Positions 22,989 to 34,513 of a stretch of DNA of 64,000 nt are shown here, piece after piece. Origin of the DNA: Notospermus geniculatus. Lineage: Eukaryota; Nemertea; Pilidiophora; Heteronemertea; Lineidae. The notes under the pieces were generated by a model. That model ran no database searches and had not been told where the DNA came from. It saw only the letters and a list, made by a program, of their open reading frames with translations. The stretch covers positions 104,664 to 168,663 of the forward strand of contig NMRB01001225.1 in NCBI GenBank assembly GCA_002633025.1, read 5' to 3'. The first letter of the stretch is position 1. Every line of letters begins with the position of its first letter. A program made the translations under genes and the position numbers.

Positions 22989-23954
22989 TCAGAAATTTGG
23001 TAAAAATACAACTGCATACTTCCAGTTTAGCCCAAAGGACTGATGATTTCTAGGCTTGGTGCCCTTCACTACCTGAATCACCTTTCCATCATCAGTTGGT
23101 TTGACTAAAACAAAGGCCCCCCCTGATATTGTCCTGAATACCCTGTTATTTTCAATATGTATCACTCGTTCTTTTAGTTCAGGGCATTTACGCGAAAACT
23201 CCAGCTCACATAAACGTAATTTCCTTCCCACACCAAAATAGTACCCAACCATGACCATTTGACGATTATTATTCCAGAAGCATGCACACTTTTGATGGGG
23301 AATTTTGGACTTTGATGGCAATATGTACTTCATTGGCCTATATTCATTTTGACTGTTGTAAAATATGAAAAAATGGTTTACACCGTTTGTGGCACATCTG
23401 AAAACATCTCCTTCACTGGTTAAAGTAACAAGTCCACCTTCAGCTTTAATTCTCCATCCGTTCGTTATATTAAAAGTGATGAAATCTGACCCTGACTTAA
23501 TGATATCAAATACCCAAGAAAAATGTGACCCTCCTTTTTTACAACCTCGGATGAGTTTGTTATAGTGTATGCTTATGGAGAACTCTCGACCAAAACAGGG
23601 GTCTCCTGGGGGGTCTGAGAAAATGATGGCACCAGTCCATGTCGCTGAGTGCCTGCGTACGTCTGCCACAAGGAGTTTGTGTCTCGACGGAGTTGTAGCG
23701 ATGCAGTAATGTTCGACGTTATGGCATTCATAGTCTGGGTGTCTCGGCAGAATAAACTTTCCTCCATTTGTAGCGTTATACTTTCTAATTTGCTTGTTGA
23801 GGTGGTAGATTTTAATAGATAAATACGGCAAATTTTCTCTCATTTCAAACGTTACGAAGTCTCCTGTCTTTGAAACAAAGTAAGAAGAATATGGAGACGA
23901 TACTGGTGGCGTAAACGTGGCTGTTATCCTTTTGTAAATCACAGAACTTTGGGA
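22989..23954 (-). CDS. Nested PAN-domain gene, distal terminal exon (copy 2)
   Basis: 321 codons plus stop on the minus strand. The acceptor is CTTCAG|TCCCAA at 23955/23954 with a good pyrimidine tract (phase 0). The product is rich in aromatic residues and beta-type alternation, with Cys pairs, and looks like an extracellular or secreted domain. It resembles the proximal terminal exon (24802-25875) in layout: a YKRI..TPP..YFVSK start, a LPYLSIKIY block, and a FVLVK..FGLNWKYAVVFL end. No PAN exon of its own is seen before it, so it is either an alternative last exon of the same gene or the remnant of a tandem copy. Confidence 0.65.
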   Translation of the reverse strand, partial: SQSSVIYKRITATFTPPVSSPYSSYFVSKTGDFVTFEMRENLPYLSIKIYHLNKQIRKYNATNGGKFILPRHPDYECHNVEHYCIATTPSRHKLLVADVRRHSATWTGAIIFSDPPGDPCFGREFSISIHYNKLIRGCKKGGSHFSWVFDIIKSGSDFITFNITNGWRIKAEGGLVTLTSEGDVFRCATNGVNHFFIFYNSQNEYRPMKYILPSKSKIPHQKCACFWNNNRQMVMVGYYFGVGRKLRLCELEFSRKCPELKERVIHIENNRVFRTISGGAFVLVKPTDDGKVIQVVKGTKPRNHQSFGLNWKYAVVFLPNF

Positions 23955-24185
23955 CTGAAGGAAAAATGTATAGGTGTACAGGGCTGGACAGAACCAGATC
24001 AACTTCGAAGTGGCGGCTGCCAGACAATGAGAAAGACCTCAGCTTTAATTTCTCCTCTGTCACTGAAGAGAGAAGGATCACGTGGCAATGGGTTCGACAA
24101 CAAGGCGGTGCAGCCAGGTGGCACATAAGAAAAGGGGCTGGAGAATGAGTCTGGGTGAAACGGGCACCCCAATACCCGGTCACCC

Positions 24186-24493
24186 TTAAGCCTCGGTTAT
24201 ACAGAGCACGGTTTGTGGTCCGGCATCCCACATACGGTTTACGGCCTGCAGAACGGGAATGCGGCTTGCCCGTTTTGTCGTTCCAACAAGATGCGGTGAA
24301 ACGGGAAATTACAGTACAGAAGTAAAGAAATTGCTCTGGAGGCATTCAATGCAGCGTCCGGACACCGGAACGGCAAGTGCGGTGGCCGCGTTCTGTATAA
24401 ACGGTTATAAGAAAATATATTGAGGCATTCTGGACAGAAAACGCACACCGGATACCGGACCGCAAACCGTGCTCTGTATAACCGAAGCTTTAT
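24186..24493. mobile_element. MITE-like element between the two terminal exons
   Basis: Terminal inverted repeats TTAAGCCTCGGTTATACAGA and its complement (..CTCTGTATAACCGAAGCTTTAT), about 40 bp each, with an internal region rich in CCGGAC/GCACACCGGATACC words. Non-coding. Confidence 0.8.
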
Positions 24494-24801
24494 GATGAAG
24501 GGGTACTTGTTGACCTGCAGCAGAGGATGGTGGAGGGAGAGGCCTAGAGGGCCGAGGGTTGTGACGGGCTGCTGCTGCTGCTGCTGAAAGTTTTCCGAAT
24601 GAAGGTTTTGGACTGTGGATTGCTTGGTTGTGGATTCGCTTGAAACAGGTAAGAGGTTTAGGTATGCCAGTGAGGTCACGTGCGCCAGATGCACCATTTT
24701 GAGGTTTTCGGGGAGTTGGCCTACAAGACACTGTACCTTTCCAATCGCTTCAAGAAATACAACACCATATGCTTTGACGCCGATGGCGGCACATGATATT
24801 C

Positions 24802-25875
24802 TCAGAGTGTGTTTCTATACAACAGAACAGTATTCAGTATCATTGTCTTTTTTCTCTTTAAACGAAACAAATATAAAATATCATCGTTCTGATTGAACGA
24901 AATGACATGCCTGACACTCTTGACTTCAAATCCGACTACTGTACGAGGGAATTTGTTACTACGATAATTTAAGTGCCTCCTCATTGTTGGTATACGTGGG
25001 GGAGAGTCAATTAGGCCATTTTTCTGACTGCAAGGCACATCCACCAGTGCCGTTAGTCGATTTCTCCTCAATACCAAGCATGTTCCAGACCGGTAATCGC
25101 CTTGACGTACCGAAGTTTCCACACCCCACGGTTGATGCCGTCCAATATCCAGTCTACATTCTCGATAATTTCTGCCTTTAGCGAAGACAACGAACTTGAC
25201 AAAACCAGCCTCCATGCCAACGGAAAGAGCAACGTCAGTTCTATACAAGAACCCCCAAAATCTGCTCACGTGGCCTTGCAAAATACTCATTGGTCCATCG
25301 ATTATTTTTGTTGCATTTTGAAGGACCATTCTGACATTGCTTTCAACATAGACCAGTTCGTAATCATAAAGGGTTAATGCCACATCCCATTTAGAAGTCA
25401 AGCGACAGAAAATGACCATTTGATCATCAATGCGGGCCTCTAGATCCCTGTTATACTGACTGTGAAGACATTTTTCTTCCGCAGGTATATGTATCCTGCC
25501 AACATATTTGCCTTGAGTAAAATCGTACAAGAGAAATGTGCGTTCAGGTTTTCCCTTATAATGCAGAGTCACCACTTGGTAGGTTTTGCATATGTAACTT
25601 GTAACTCTTGCATGTTGTTTATAAAATGATGTGTTATACTTTGAATAAAAGGGGCCATACGGTTTTGACTGTTTATAAACTATATATCTGAAGTATGGAA
25701 CCGGGTCTTCTACATACGTAAAGATGATGGAGGAAATTGAACTGTGGTACTTGAAGAATGGGTCTCCGTTGATGTTGGCAGTTGCGGGTGGTATCAAAAC
25801 AAGTTTGTTTTTGATTCTGTAACATGCGTGCTTTTTCGCCTGGTGGTGTAGATCAGTATTCAATTCCAATGTCAC
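24802..25875 (-). CDS. Nested PAN-domain gene, proximal terminal exon (copy 1)
   Basis: 357 codons plus stop on the minus strand, from acceptor GGTGCACAG|GTGACA (phase 0, matching the donor of the PAN exon). A closer AG (ATTTCAG at about 25912) would force a stop in the required phase. The domain is unrecognised, rich in Tyr/Phe/Val and cysteine, probably beta-structured and extracellular. It is similar in layout to the exon at 22989-23954. Ends ..LLYRNTL. Confidence 0.7.
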   Translation of the reverse strand: MTLELNTDLHHQAKKHACYRIKNKLVLIPPATANINGDPFFKYHSSISSIIFTYVEDPVPYFRYIVYKQSKPYGPFYSKYNTSFYKQHARVTSYICKTYQVVTLHYKGKPERTFLLYDFTQGKYVGRIHIPAEEKCLHSQYNRDLEARIDDQMVIFCRLTSKWDVALTLYDYELVYVESNVRMVLQNATKIIDGPMSILQGHVSRFWGFLYRTDVALSVGMEAGFVKFVVFAKGRNYRECRLDIGRHQPWGVETSVRQGDYRSGTCLVLRRNRLTALVDVPCSQKNGLIDSPPRIPTMRRHLNYRSNKFPRTVVGFEVKSVRHVISFNQNDDILYLFRLKRKKTMILNTVLLYRNTL

Positions 25876-26101
25876 CTGTGCACCAGCAATGGCTCTTGAC
25901 ACCAGGGGATCACTGAAATCAAATTAGTACTGGCACAGTTTCCCACCTTATGGCCAAATGCCAAGGTTCAAATGTGATGCCCGGTCCTGATCAATTTCCC
26001 AGACAAAAGGCGTCCATTGTATTAGGACCGGGTTTCAGTGTGCTGCCCTCTATCGAGCTATGATCTCCATTGCTGATGGGATCTTATCTTGCTGTTCATA
26101 C

Positions 26102-26399
26102 CTTTTTCTGATAAAGCCTCGCTCCGTCCATAGGTATAACCTCTGACCTCTCCATACACGTTCCTTTAGAGTGGCTTAATTGACAAATATAATTTGGTTC
26201 ATCAAACATGACATTAAACGTTGTGCATTTCTTGTTTGAAGCACACTGAAATGCACATTCCAAATCTGTTACAGTGTAAAGAAAACCCATATTTGGTTCC
26301 TTCAAAAACTTCGACCGTAGAATTGTTTGAAAAAGACCGGACACTATCGCCGTGCCAAAAGTCATATCGGCACGACTTTGCAAGGAATCTATTTGTTTA
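26102..26399 (-). CDS. Nested gene, PAN/apple-domain exon
   Basis: On the minus strand: acceptor TTGATTGCAG|T at 26400/26399 (phase 2), donor AAAAAG|GTATGA (phase 0). The pattern YTVTDLECAFQCASNKKCTT..N then YICQLSHSKG is that of a PAN/apple domain, a cysteine-rich module of secreted and cell-surface proteins that binds proteins or carbohydrates. The exon must be preceded by another (signal peptide) exon that I could not find. The gene is antisense within intron 5 of the large gene. Confidence 0.75.
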
Positions 26400-26487
26400 C
26401 TGCAATCAACGATTACATGCTTTTAAATTTTCCTCACATCCTAAATTTTCTTGTAAGTTTCCCTGAAATGAACAAAATGTTGAAAAG

Positions 26488-26641
26488 CTACGACTCAAAT
26501 TGAATTTTGAGGAATATACCGGTAACCAAGACGACTAAAACAGCGAATCCACCAATACTTTATGCTACGACTCAAATTGAATTTTAAGAAATAACCAGTA
26601 CCCAAGACGACTAAAAACATGGAATCCACCAATAGTTTATG
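26488..26641. repeat. Tandem duplication, about 80-bp unit x2
   Basis: Two copies containing CTACGACTCAAATTGAATTT, CAAGACGACTAAAA and GAATCCACCAATA, in the flank upstream of the PAN exon. Confidence 0.85.
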
Positions 26642-26779
26642 AAGTGCAATGCTCGATACCTAGCAAACCCCCATGTAAGTGTAAAAGACAATGGGTTGTA
26701 AACTGGTATCATGCAAGTGTTCTGTTATTCAGAATGGTGACTGGATTGTGGGGGAAGGAGTTTTGGCGATACTTGAAGC

Positions 26780-27005
26780 GCCCTGATAGCCGACCAGTTA
26801 TCACGTCATCCACAAAGCAAGCGGCAGCTTCCAAGTCTGAATCCACCGGACCCTTCACGTCTGTCACATGGGACAGTAAGCCACGGTGCCTAATGTACCG
26901 CAAGGGCAAGTAAAATACCCCATCCAAGTGAGAAACATGAGTAGCTTGAGATGGCCTCTTCCGTACTTACCAGGGCCAATAATGCTATGGCTTCAGCCTT
27001 GACGG
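26780..27005 (+). mobile_element. tRNA-derived SINE (family S1), plus strand
   Basis: Body AGTAGCTTGAGATGGCCTCT ..TACTTACCAGGGCCAATAATG as in the copies at 21025 and 36630; the tRNA-like head is more degenerate (TCTGAATCCAC for the B-box). Confidence 0.75.
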
Positions 27006-27103
27006 AAACACAAATACACAAAACAAATCTCTCTCATGGGACTCTGAGGTATTACTGCAAATTCCTGTTGGTGGCCTATACACAGGTAGCAACACTGTGC
27101 ATG

Positions 27104-27313
27104 TAAGGGCTCAATTCCATCAGCATATGGCATTGCTGTCGGCAGTAGCATCGGTGATTGTTCGAATCACTTCTATGTTGAGTCCACTGACTGTTTTGAG
27201 CAGTTTGATGCTGACGCGAAAGTGCGGTTGAAACAGTCAATGGACTCAACACAGAAGTGATTCGAACGCCGACGTTACCGCTGACGCCATATGCTGGTGG
27301 AAAGAAGCCCTAA
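27104..27313. mobile_element. Hairpin element with TAAGGGCT ends
   Basis: Arms of about 85 bp (CATCAGCATATGGC... / ...GCCATATGCTGGTG) with an inner GATTCGAACxxxx match. The two arms differ at roughly one base in ten. Non-coding. Confidence 0.85.
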
Positions 27314-27718
27314 CACGCGGGTCATCAATAAATACCTCTGGTGCCATTTAGCAATCTTTCTCAAGGGTGTTGCCAACTCTTTCTACGGGCACTATTCACC
27401 TATCTGGCTGCCAACAGCTAGGCCTACAACCATTTAGATGAATACTGCATCATGGAACTTTATTCACAATTAGGACAGTCTATAAACCTGAATGATGATG
27501 TCACCCGCAGCATTGGGGCTAATGAAAGCCGTATTGCTCCGTCATGGCTACTTCGGACGTGAAAAAAATGTGAACACTGACGCTCACATCCGTAACATCG
27601 TCCACAAAATGATACAATTGAAAAGCGTAAGGAGTGGAATAGACGAACACTTCTAAAACCAATGAGATATGGGACAGCATTGTTCTTGCTGGCAATGATA
27701 CGGACCGTTTTTGCTTGC

Positions 27719-27874
27719 CAGGGGCGGATCCACAATTTTGGAAAAGAGGGGGTGCACTATGCTGGAAACATTGAAATCTGATTTGCTCCAAATTTCAGAA
27801 TTTCACGGTCAATTTTACAGATTTGTTGGCTGAAAGGGGGCATGCGCCGGGTGTGCCCCCTGGATCCGGGCCTG
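27719..27874. mobile_element. MITE with CAGGGG-type ends and 5-bp target duplication
   Basis: Starts CAGGGGCGGATCCA and ends TGGATCCGGGCCTG (imperfect inverted repeats). CTTGC is present immediately outside both ends (27714-27718, 27875-27879). Confidence 0.8.
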
Positions 27875-28295
27875 CTTGCGTGTACCGGTACACATACATG
27901 TATCACATACTGATCATTCACTACAAGTATATTGTGCATAAAATCACCTTCTTTATCGCAAGGTGTCTCAATTTATGGCGAAATCGCCGCTTTTGCCCAG
28001 GGCATTAGTACAGCATCCTTGATGACCAATCTGTATCATTTTGTGATTTTAGTCATCGAGGGCAATACAGCTTGCCAAGGGATTTTCCATGTGAAAGACT
28101 TCAGTTGAGGCTCCTACTTTTAAAATTTTGTCTAATGCAGCATGATATATAGGGCTACATATAATTGTACTCTCCGTACTGACCTTGCTGATCACTCCAG
28201 TTAGTCCATGCAGTCACGAATTGAAAAGGTGGGACAATTTTGATATCGCTAGAAAAAACCTTAGAGCCAAAGACCATTGCCTCAACTCATACAGA

Positions 28296-28515
28296 CTAAA
28301 GCATGCCGCAAACGGGAGCTATCTGCTGAGCAAAAAGTTATTCGAGACCGTTTGCTCAGCAGGTAGCTCGCGTGTGCGCATAATTTCGGTGAGTTTTTTG
28401 CCTCGCAAGGCAGAAAGCTAGCGTGTGCACCTACTTTTCAATGAGCTATCTGCTGAGGAAATGGTCTCGAATGACTTTTTGCTCAGCGGATAGCTCCAGT
28501 GTGCGACAGGCTTAA
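28296..28515. mobile_element. Hairpin element (CTGAGCAAAAAG family)
   Basis: Outer inverted repeats CTAAAGCATGCCGCA / TGTGCGACAGGCTTAAG, then GAGCTATCTGCTGAGCAAAA in both arms, plus the inner word CTCAGCAGGTAGCTCGCG/GAGCTATCTGCTGAG. Non-coding. Confidence 0.85.
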
Positions 28516-28644
28516 GAATGTAAGATCTGAAGAACTTGTGTATCATAAATTTCAAGCGACAGACAAGATGTGGATGAAGAACAGAATTCATTCACAAAAC
28601 AAGGGACACTCCTGGGTTTTGAGAGTAGCAGCTAGGCATCCCTT

Positions 28645-28712
28645 ATTCCATGGGTTCAATTCTGGTAGGAAGCGATGTCTTTCACCTTAGAAACCTGTTT
28701 CTATTTCATGTT
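28645..28712 (+). mobile_element. Fragment of SINE family S2
   Basis: GGGTTCAATTCTGGTAGGAA and GATGTCTTTCACCTTAGAAA match the 3' part of the element at 8572-8710. Confidence 0.7.
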
Positions 28713-29184
28713 CCTTATTCCACTGAGAGAGAGATTCTGAACTCGCCAATATCAAGAAGTTTAACGGATCCATAGCGCTTCAGATCGCACGATAGCTGTC
28801 AAAATACACAGGCCGCTGATTTTCAAATTAATAGGACAACTGTGACATTAGATGAAGTTGAGGTATCATACAGATTTCGTTCACAAAATGTCAAATCCCA
28901 GTTGCAGGTAATCGTAAATGAACAATTTCCTTAAAAAGTTTTCAATCGCTGATCATAGCTTATTGATCTTTTCTAACGGCTCACAGAAAACTGGAAACAA
29001 TAAATGACCACCAGAAATAACTGAATCAATAATAATGATAATACTGTGATTTGTTATGAAGGAAGCCTACTGGTTCTCTGAAAGTTAAGAACAAAGCTAT
29101 TTTCTTATTTATATTGATTCTTTTATATGTATTGATGTCCTGAAACAATGGCCAAATGACATATTTCACTGCAAATCATTTAAG

Positions 29185-30556
29185 GACCCCTGTAACCAAC
29201 GAAGAAAAGAAAAAAGTTGATACTCGACCTGTGCCTCAAAAACATCGGAGCGAAAAGCCTTCGGAAGAAACTGTAACCAAGGGTGATACACAAAACGACA
29301 CTGGTGATGTTAAGGATGAATCTAAAACTTGTGGTCCTGAAAAGGTAGAAAGTAGGTCTAAAACTTGTGGTCCTGAAAAGGTAGAAAGTAGGTCTGAGGC
29401 AAAGTCGGAGCAAGAGATAAAACTAAGTGTCACAAAAGAAAAGGTGCTTCCTGGTAAGGCTCAACCCAGTATTCCGCATGGGAACATCAGTAAAGGATTT
29501 CAGATCAGCCATGTGTCAAAAAAGGATTCTCGTACTGATCTTCATCAGATTGGTGAGAGCCATATACCAGAAGGAAAAGATAAAAAAAGAGGCTTTGATA
29601 TGACTGTCACAGGTTCGGGTGATGGCAAGGGAAAGAACAGTGAGGATTATGGTAGAGGAAAGGTACGGGCCATCTGGCATCGTGCAAGGAGGGCAGCAAC
29701 GAAAGAAATAGTAGCTAAAGATGATCCATTCACAGTTGAAGGCGAGAAGAAACATTTTGGTGGCTCAAGGGAATACTATACTCCTTTCAGAATGTCAACA
29801 ACTGGCGGGTCATTCAGTCGGTACCTCGCAAGTTTGGGAAGTAGAATGAACACTTTGGAAAATTATCCTAATAGGGAGGTCACAGTGGTTGCATTAGATT
29901 CTACCAGGAGGAAGGGGGCCAATCAAAATTTTGGTACCGATCATAAGATCGACAAAGGCCGAAAAACATGGGGAGTAGCGAAAATGGCCATCACGGGAAA
30001 GCAGCCAGAGACTGTCAAAGCATTGAAAGTTAAAGAAGAGGCAAAGCCTCTTGCTCAAAATGAAGATATAATGCCAGTGAAGCATACTTTGTTGGTGAGA
30101 ATGCCTGTTGGTGAATCTATTGTTGAAAGCATTGAGGGCCAGGAAGCTGAGATACATGAGTTTGAGGTGTCAAGGGGCAAACGTCTTTGGAACAAACTGA
30201 AAAATGCTCACAATTTGGTGCAATACATTCGCACGAAATCCAGTTTGGAGAAGAATAATGAAAAGGGTCCAAAGAGTGGCATTGGGGAAGTGAACAATGC
30301 AAAGGCAAGGAGACCTAGCAGTGTTTATGTTTTGGCTGATGGGGATGTCATAGAAATTTCCAGTGATGATGATGATGATGACGATGATTACATGTACAGC
30401 CGGGGTCAAAGGCAATCGCGTCATGGAAGTAAGGGAACGCTGAATTTCAAAGCAGCTGCCCATTCGATAATGTTAATGAGTCGTGCGCCACGGGGGTCAC
30501 TCAAGAACCCTGACAATCCGCTGGAGCAAGACGATGGTGGAAAGGAAGATGGGGAG
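29185..30556 (+). CDS. Large gene, exon 6 (1.37 kb)
   Basis: 457 codons. Acceptor CATTTAAG|G (phase 2, matching exon 5), donor GGGGAG|GTAAGA (phase 0). The product is hydrophilic and lysine/glutamate-rich, with an exact tandem repeat SKTCGPEKVESR x2 (a 36-bp duplication), a more folded-looking central part (YYTPFRM..RYLASLGSRM, LVRMPVGESIVESIEG, KRLWNKLKNAHNLVQYIRT) and an Asp-rich run after VIEISS. The run of eight acidic codons is a GATGAT-type microsatellite in frame. No domain recognised; likely largely disordered. The ATG at 29156 lies upstream of the acceptor and is probably intronic. Confidence 0.8.
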
Positions 30557-33500
30557 GTAAGATTTTAGGACCACATCCTCGGAATCGGATATGTGGCAAC
30601 ATTTTGATTGACAAAGTCCTGTGCTTAGAAAGGCCTGATTGACCAACAAAACAAGCCAGTTACATGATGATACATGTACATCCCAGTGGCGACCATCCAC
30701 TGACCGTTCCCTGAATTACATTAGATTCCCAAGGTGTTGGTCTTCATTTTCTTACAAACATGACCAACATCTGGGCAGGACAACTGTTGACTCTACCCTT
30801 CCTTGGGGAAAAAGTTATTCCAGGTAAGGTCACTGTGTCTAGGAAGCTGACATATGTCATTTTGTTCTGTGAGTGGCTTGAATAGCTGAGTGTTCTTTCT
30901 TGGCATTAGTTTCCTTTTCTTCCTTGTCTAATATTGTAATATTGTCTCGTGTAATTAATGTGGTGTGCATTAGACTGGAGACAATCACGTCTCAGGAATC
31001 ATGCTTTCGTTGTCGCTGAAATTGAGATCATTTTAACGTCATCAAGAAGCTTTGCTGATTAATTTATCTCCAGGCAACTTGGTAAAAGAAACTGGCGGCG
31101 TGTCATTGATGAGGAAATTTCATGACTCAAACATTGAATGTTGTGTTCATTTTGTACTCTCATGCTTGGGTCGTTGAGATGATGGATTGTTCGTTCCTTT
31201 CACCTCCCACGCCATGTGGGTTTCAGTTACCATGTCTCATTGTACTTTTGTCTAGCATTTGTCATCAAGCAGTTTCTAATTAATTGCCATTGACAGCTCG
31301 CATTATTAATTCAATAACGTTGTCCAACATTTGCATGAGTGATTTTTCTTGATTTTGACAGTGGTTGATATTGCTGCACTTCTGCTCAAGAACAAGTTCT
31401 ATGTTGCTTGTTCCAATATAATAGTTTGTCTGATTGGCAGGAACATTTCTTCTGTTGTGTGCTTCAGAACTGGTGCAAGCGCTCTCTGACTTGGCTGCCT
31501 GGGTTCATCCCTGACATTGGGGTTCATCATTTATTCCTGGTCATATCTCTTGTCCTAATCACTCGCGGCGTCCCCACACAATAATCTTCCTTGATGCCAT
31601 AGAAGATGAACTTTTCAGCTGGTGGCTGTTGTCCCCTGGATCATCAATTTGGCGAAGGATGATGATCGGCATTCTTTGGAATTACCTATTTTGTTTTTGA
31701 AGATTAAGTGATTCAGTCTTCTTTAGAAGCAAGAATCATTTTTGCTTCTGGAGAAGACCTGTTCCACCAGTACCTAGTGCAGGACTGGTTGAAATTTCAT
31801 CTCTCAGGACATTCCGTAGGCATCATGCCAAACATCATACCAATTCTTGTGGAAATTAATTTAATCTGTGGATGTGCAGATTGCTACTTCAAATTTAAGT
31901 CCTTACATCTTAATTAAAGTTTAACTACTTTTCATTTGTCAAAAATATACACTAGTATATATATTATTATTGTACGAAACAGCAAATACAGATGAAGTAC
32001 TGAAAACAATATGACAGATGCCATCGTCATTGGAATTTAAGAATTATTCTTGAAGGTATATATTTTACTAGCTTGTTTAGATCATTCAAATATTGAATGT
32101 CTCATCAACGTTATTTCCGTGAAGATACAAACCTCTAAATTAATTGAAGTATGTCCCATATTAGGATTTACAGATACCTTCTTCAATATTTAATGAAACC
32201 AAGTACAATGCAATGCGATATTTGTAGGCAACAAGTGTTCAATTATTATTAATTGCATGGTTTTACTCATCCAATCTGCCTTGGTTACTATAGCGACATC
32301 AAACAGTGTTTTTCAATTGAAATTTTCCTTTCTCCATTCAGTATTCTGTTCTATGCTGCTATAGGCCTATGCTATACTATTACTAGTTCTATGCTATACT
32401 ATTACTAGGCCTGCAACCGATAAAGTTAGTGTGTGCATTGATTTTGTTTGTAGTGGAGAAGTTATTCAAGGATATGAAAGAAAGAGGGATGAGCAGAGGG
32501 TGGATATGATGATGTCAAAATCTGAAATCGATAGCTGTGCAAAAATATTCTGACACTACTTGATCCAAGGATGATATTTAATTTTCTTTTGATGGGAAGA
32601 TTTTCACAGTTATGGATGTACAGTGTATTCTTTTTCCTCTGATGGGATGGAGCTGCTTGGATTTATTTTTGTATAGATGTATGATGTACTTCTTTGTTTT
32701 TCTGCTATTCTTTTATCCCTTCTTTCCTCATCAGTATATTATCTAACACTAGATGAAACTTAGTGGGTATCACGGAGGCCTAAATCCGTTTTTTTTTCAA
32801 TTCTTCTATAAGACATTCAGCATTTTATCCTTATCTTTATAGGCATCTATAGTGAATATGCAATGAAGTGTTCCAGTCAATGCTCCAAATAATTCTCAAC
32901 AGTTGTCATTTCTTAAAATCTGCATGAAGATATTATATCATTCATGACATCAGTGGCAATTACGATATGTGGACAAAAAATAAAATAATTTTTACTATTC
33001 TGATTTGTCTAACACACACACACATTGCTACTCTTCACAGCAAGTCAATAAACCACCAATGTGCATTAGTATGTAACCTATAAACTTGCCATGAATAATG
33101 GATAAAATTTTATGACTTTCCCTGCAATCTAGTGACCAGATATTGTTGACAACGTGCAAGTTAATTTCAATCATTTATATTCGGTACGGTCTGTGATGAA
33201 ATGTACTGTGTACATGTAGACATGCAATGCGAGCACTATAAAACTTGAGCTTGTACTCTTATCAAGAAGAAATTACACTATTGATTCGCAGCAGCAGGCC
33301 AGAATTAACTTTGAACTGTACAGAAGGAAAAGTAGATCGCTCGCCTATTTTTGACAGAAGTCATTCACCCTTTATTTGTTTCCACAATGATTTCTCGCGA
33401 CTTGAAACAAATTTGGTGCAAAAATAGAACTTGTAAAGTTATTTAAAATACTTGGCTCACCATGTGATGAAAAAAATTCATCACATTTGCGACACATTAC

Positions 33501-34225
33501 CTTTAAAATGTTCACTTTTTAAAGTGATTGTTGGCCAAAAACAAGACACCTCTCTTTTGCCAATTTGATACTTCTCCAGCTGATGACATTAGTTTTCGCA
33601 TGGACTCAAAGTAAACAACCTTTCTTTGAGAAAGCACTTCTGTATAGACAGATAACGCTTTATGTAATTTCTAGATTTTCTCGTAGACAAAACCTAGTCC
33701 TTACTCTTCACTGTCTGTGTTTGTTTACCAGTGTCTTATTTTAATGGGCCTTATGTACACTTTCACTACCGGTGCATTAAGGTTAGAGGTATTGGAGACT
33801 ATACTTTCTTTTTGTCACAGAATGTAGTGATGTCTTGTTGATAGTTTTTTCTTGCTTTAGGATATCAAAATCTCGTGACCTGCAGGTTTGTTCTTTGTGG
33901 AAAATTGCATGTTTTCTCCATGACCATGGTTGATGGATTTAGGACAATCGTTCGCTTAGTGAAAATACTTGTGAATTTTTCAGTCTTGGCAATGTAAACC
34001 AAGATAGTTTTTATGAAGTTTTTCTTCAGAAGATGAGAACTGGAGCTATTGTTGGCTTTTTAATCCCATTTAGTGGTTATGCCTGAAAAGTTCCAATATC
34101 ATCTTACCATAAAGGACCATCTCCACAGTCACTTCAAAATAATTTAGGCCAAATATTGTATTTGCTATATTTTCTGGTTGCGCCATTATTAAATTGCCTC
34201 ACCTAGCTTTGGAATGATGATGACA
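30557..34225. other. Intron 6, first part, no clear gene
   Basis: AT-rich intronic DNA. A weak candidate alternative last exon is at 32454-32553. A 21-bp direct repeat (TTCTATGCTATACTATTACTA) is at about 32350-32400. Otherwise nothing recognised. Confidence 0.5.
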
Positions 34226-34513
34226 TTATTCAGTGACAACTTGTTTTTTCCAATTTTTGCTTTGCCCTAAGACTGACCCATTCGCATTGGCATTCAATTG
34301 CTGCTTGTTTTCCCAGTCTGACTCATTGGCATTCAATTGCTGCTTGTTTGCCCAGTCTGACTCATTGGCATTCAGTTGCTGCTTGTTTGCCCAGTCTGAT
34401 TTTTTAGCAGACACATGATCACCTGACCTCAGAGTGCGTGCAGGCTGGTAGTAACTGATCAAATCCCTGAGATAATCAGGTGCCAGGCCGTGCAATGCCT
34501 TGAAAACGCACAT
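34226..34513 (-). pseudogene. Decayed non-LTR retrotransposon, 3' end of reverse transcriptase ORF
   Basis: The minus-strand peptide FKALHGLAPDYLRDLISYYQ followed by PARTLRSGD is the conserved C-terminal stretch of LINE (CR1/L2/RTE-type) polyproteins. Upstream on that strand the match continues in another frame (CRINFK for the usual RIQFK), so there is a frameshift. After LRSGD the frame runs into a 13-residue repeat SDWANKQQLNANE x3 made by a 39-bp tandem repeat (about 34272-34397). Confidence 0.75.

Noticed and set aside
22772-23017. ORFs across 22772-23017 on both strands
   Set aside because: They translate the 52-bp minisatellite.
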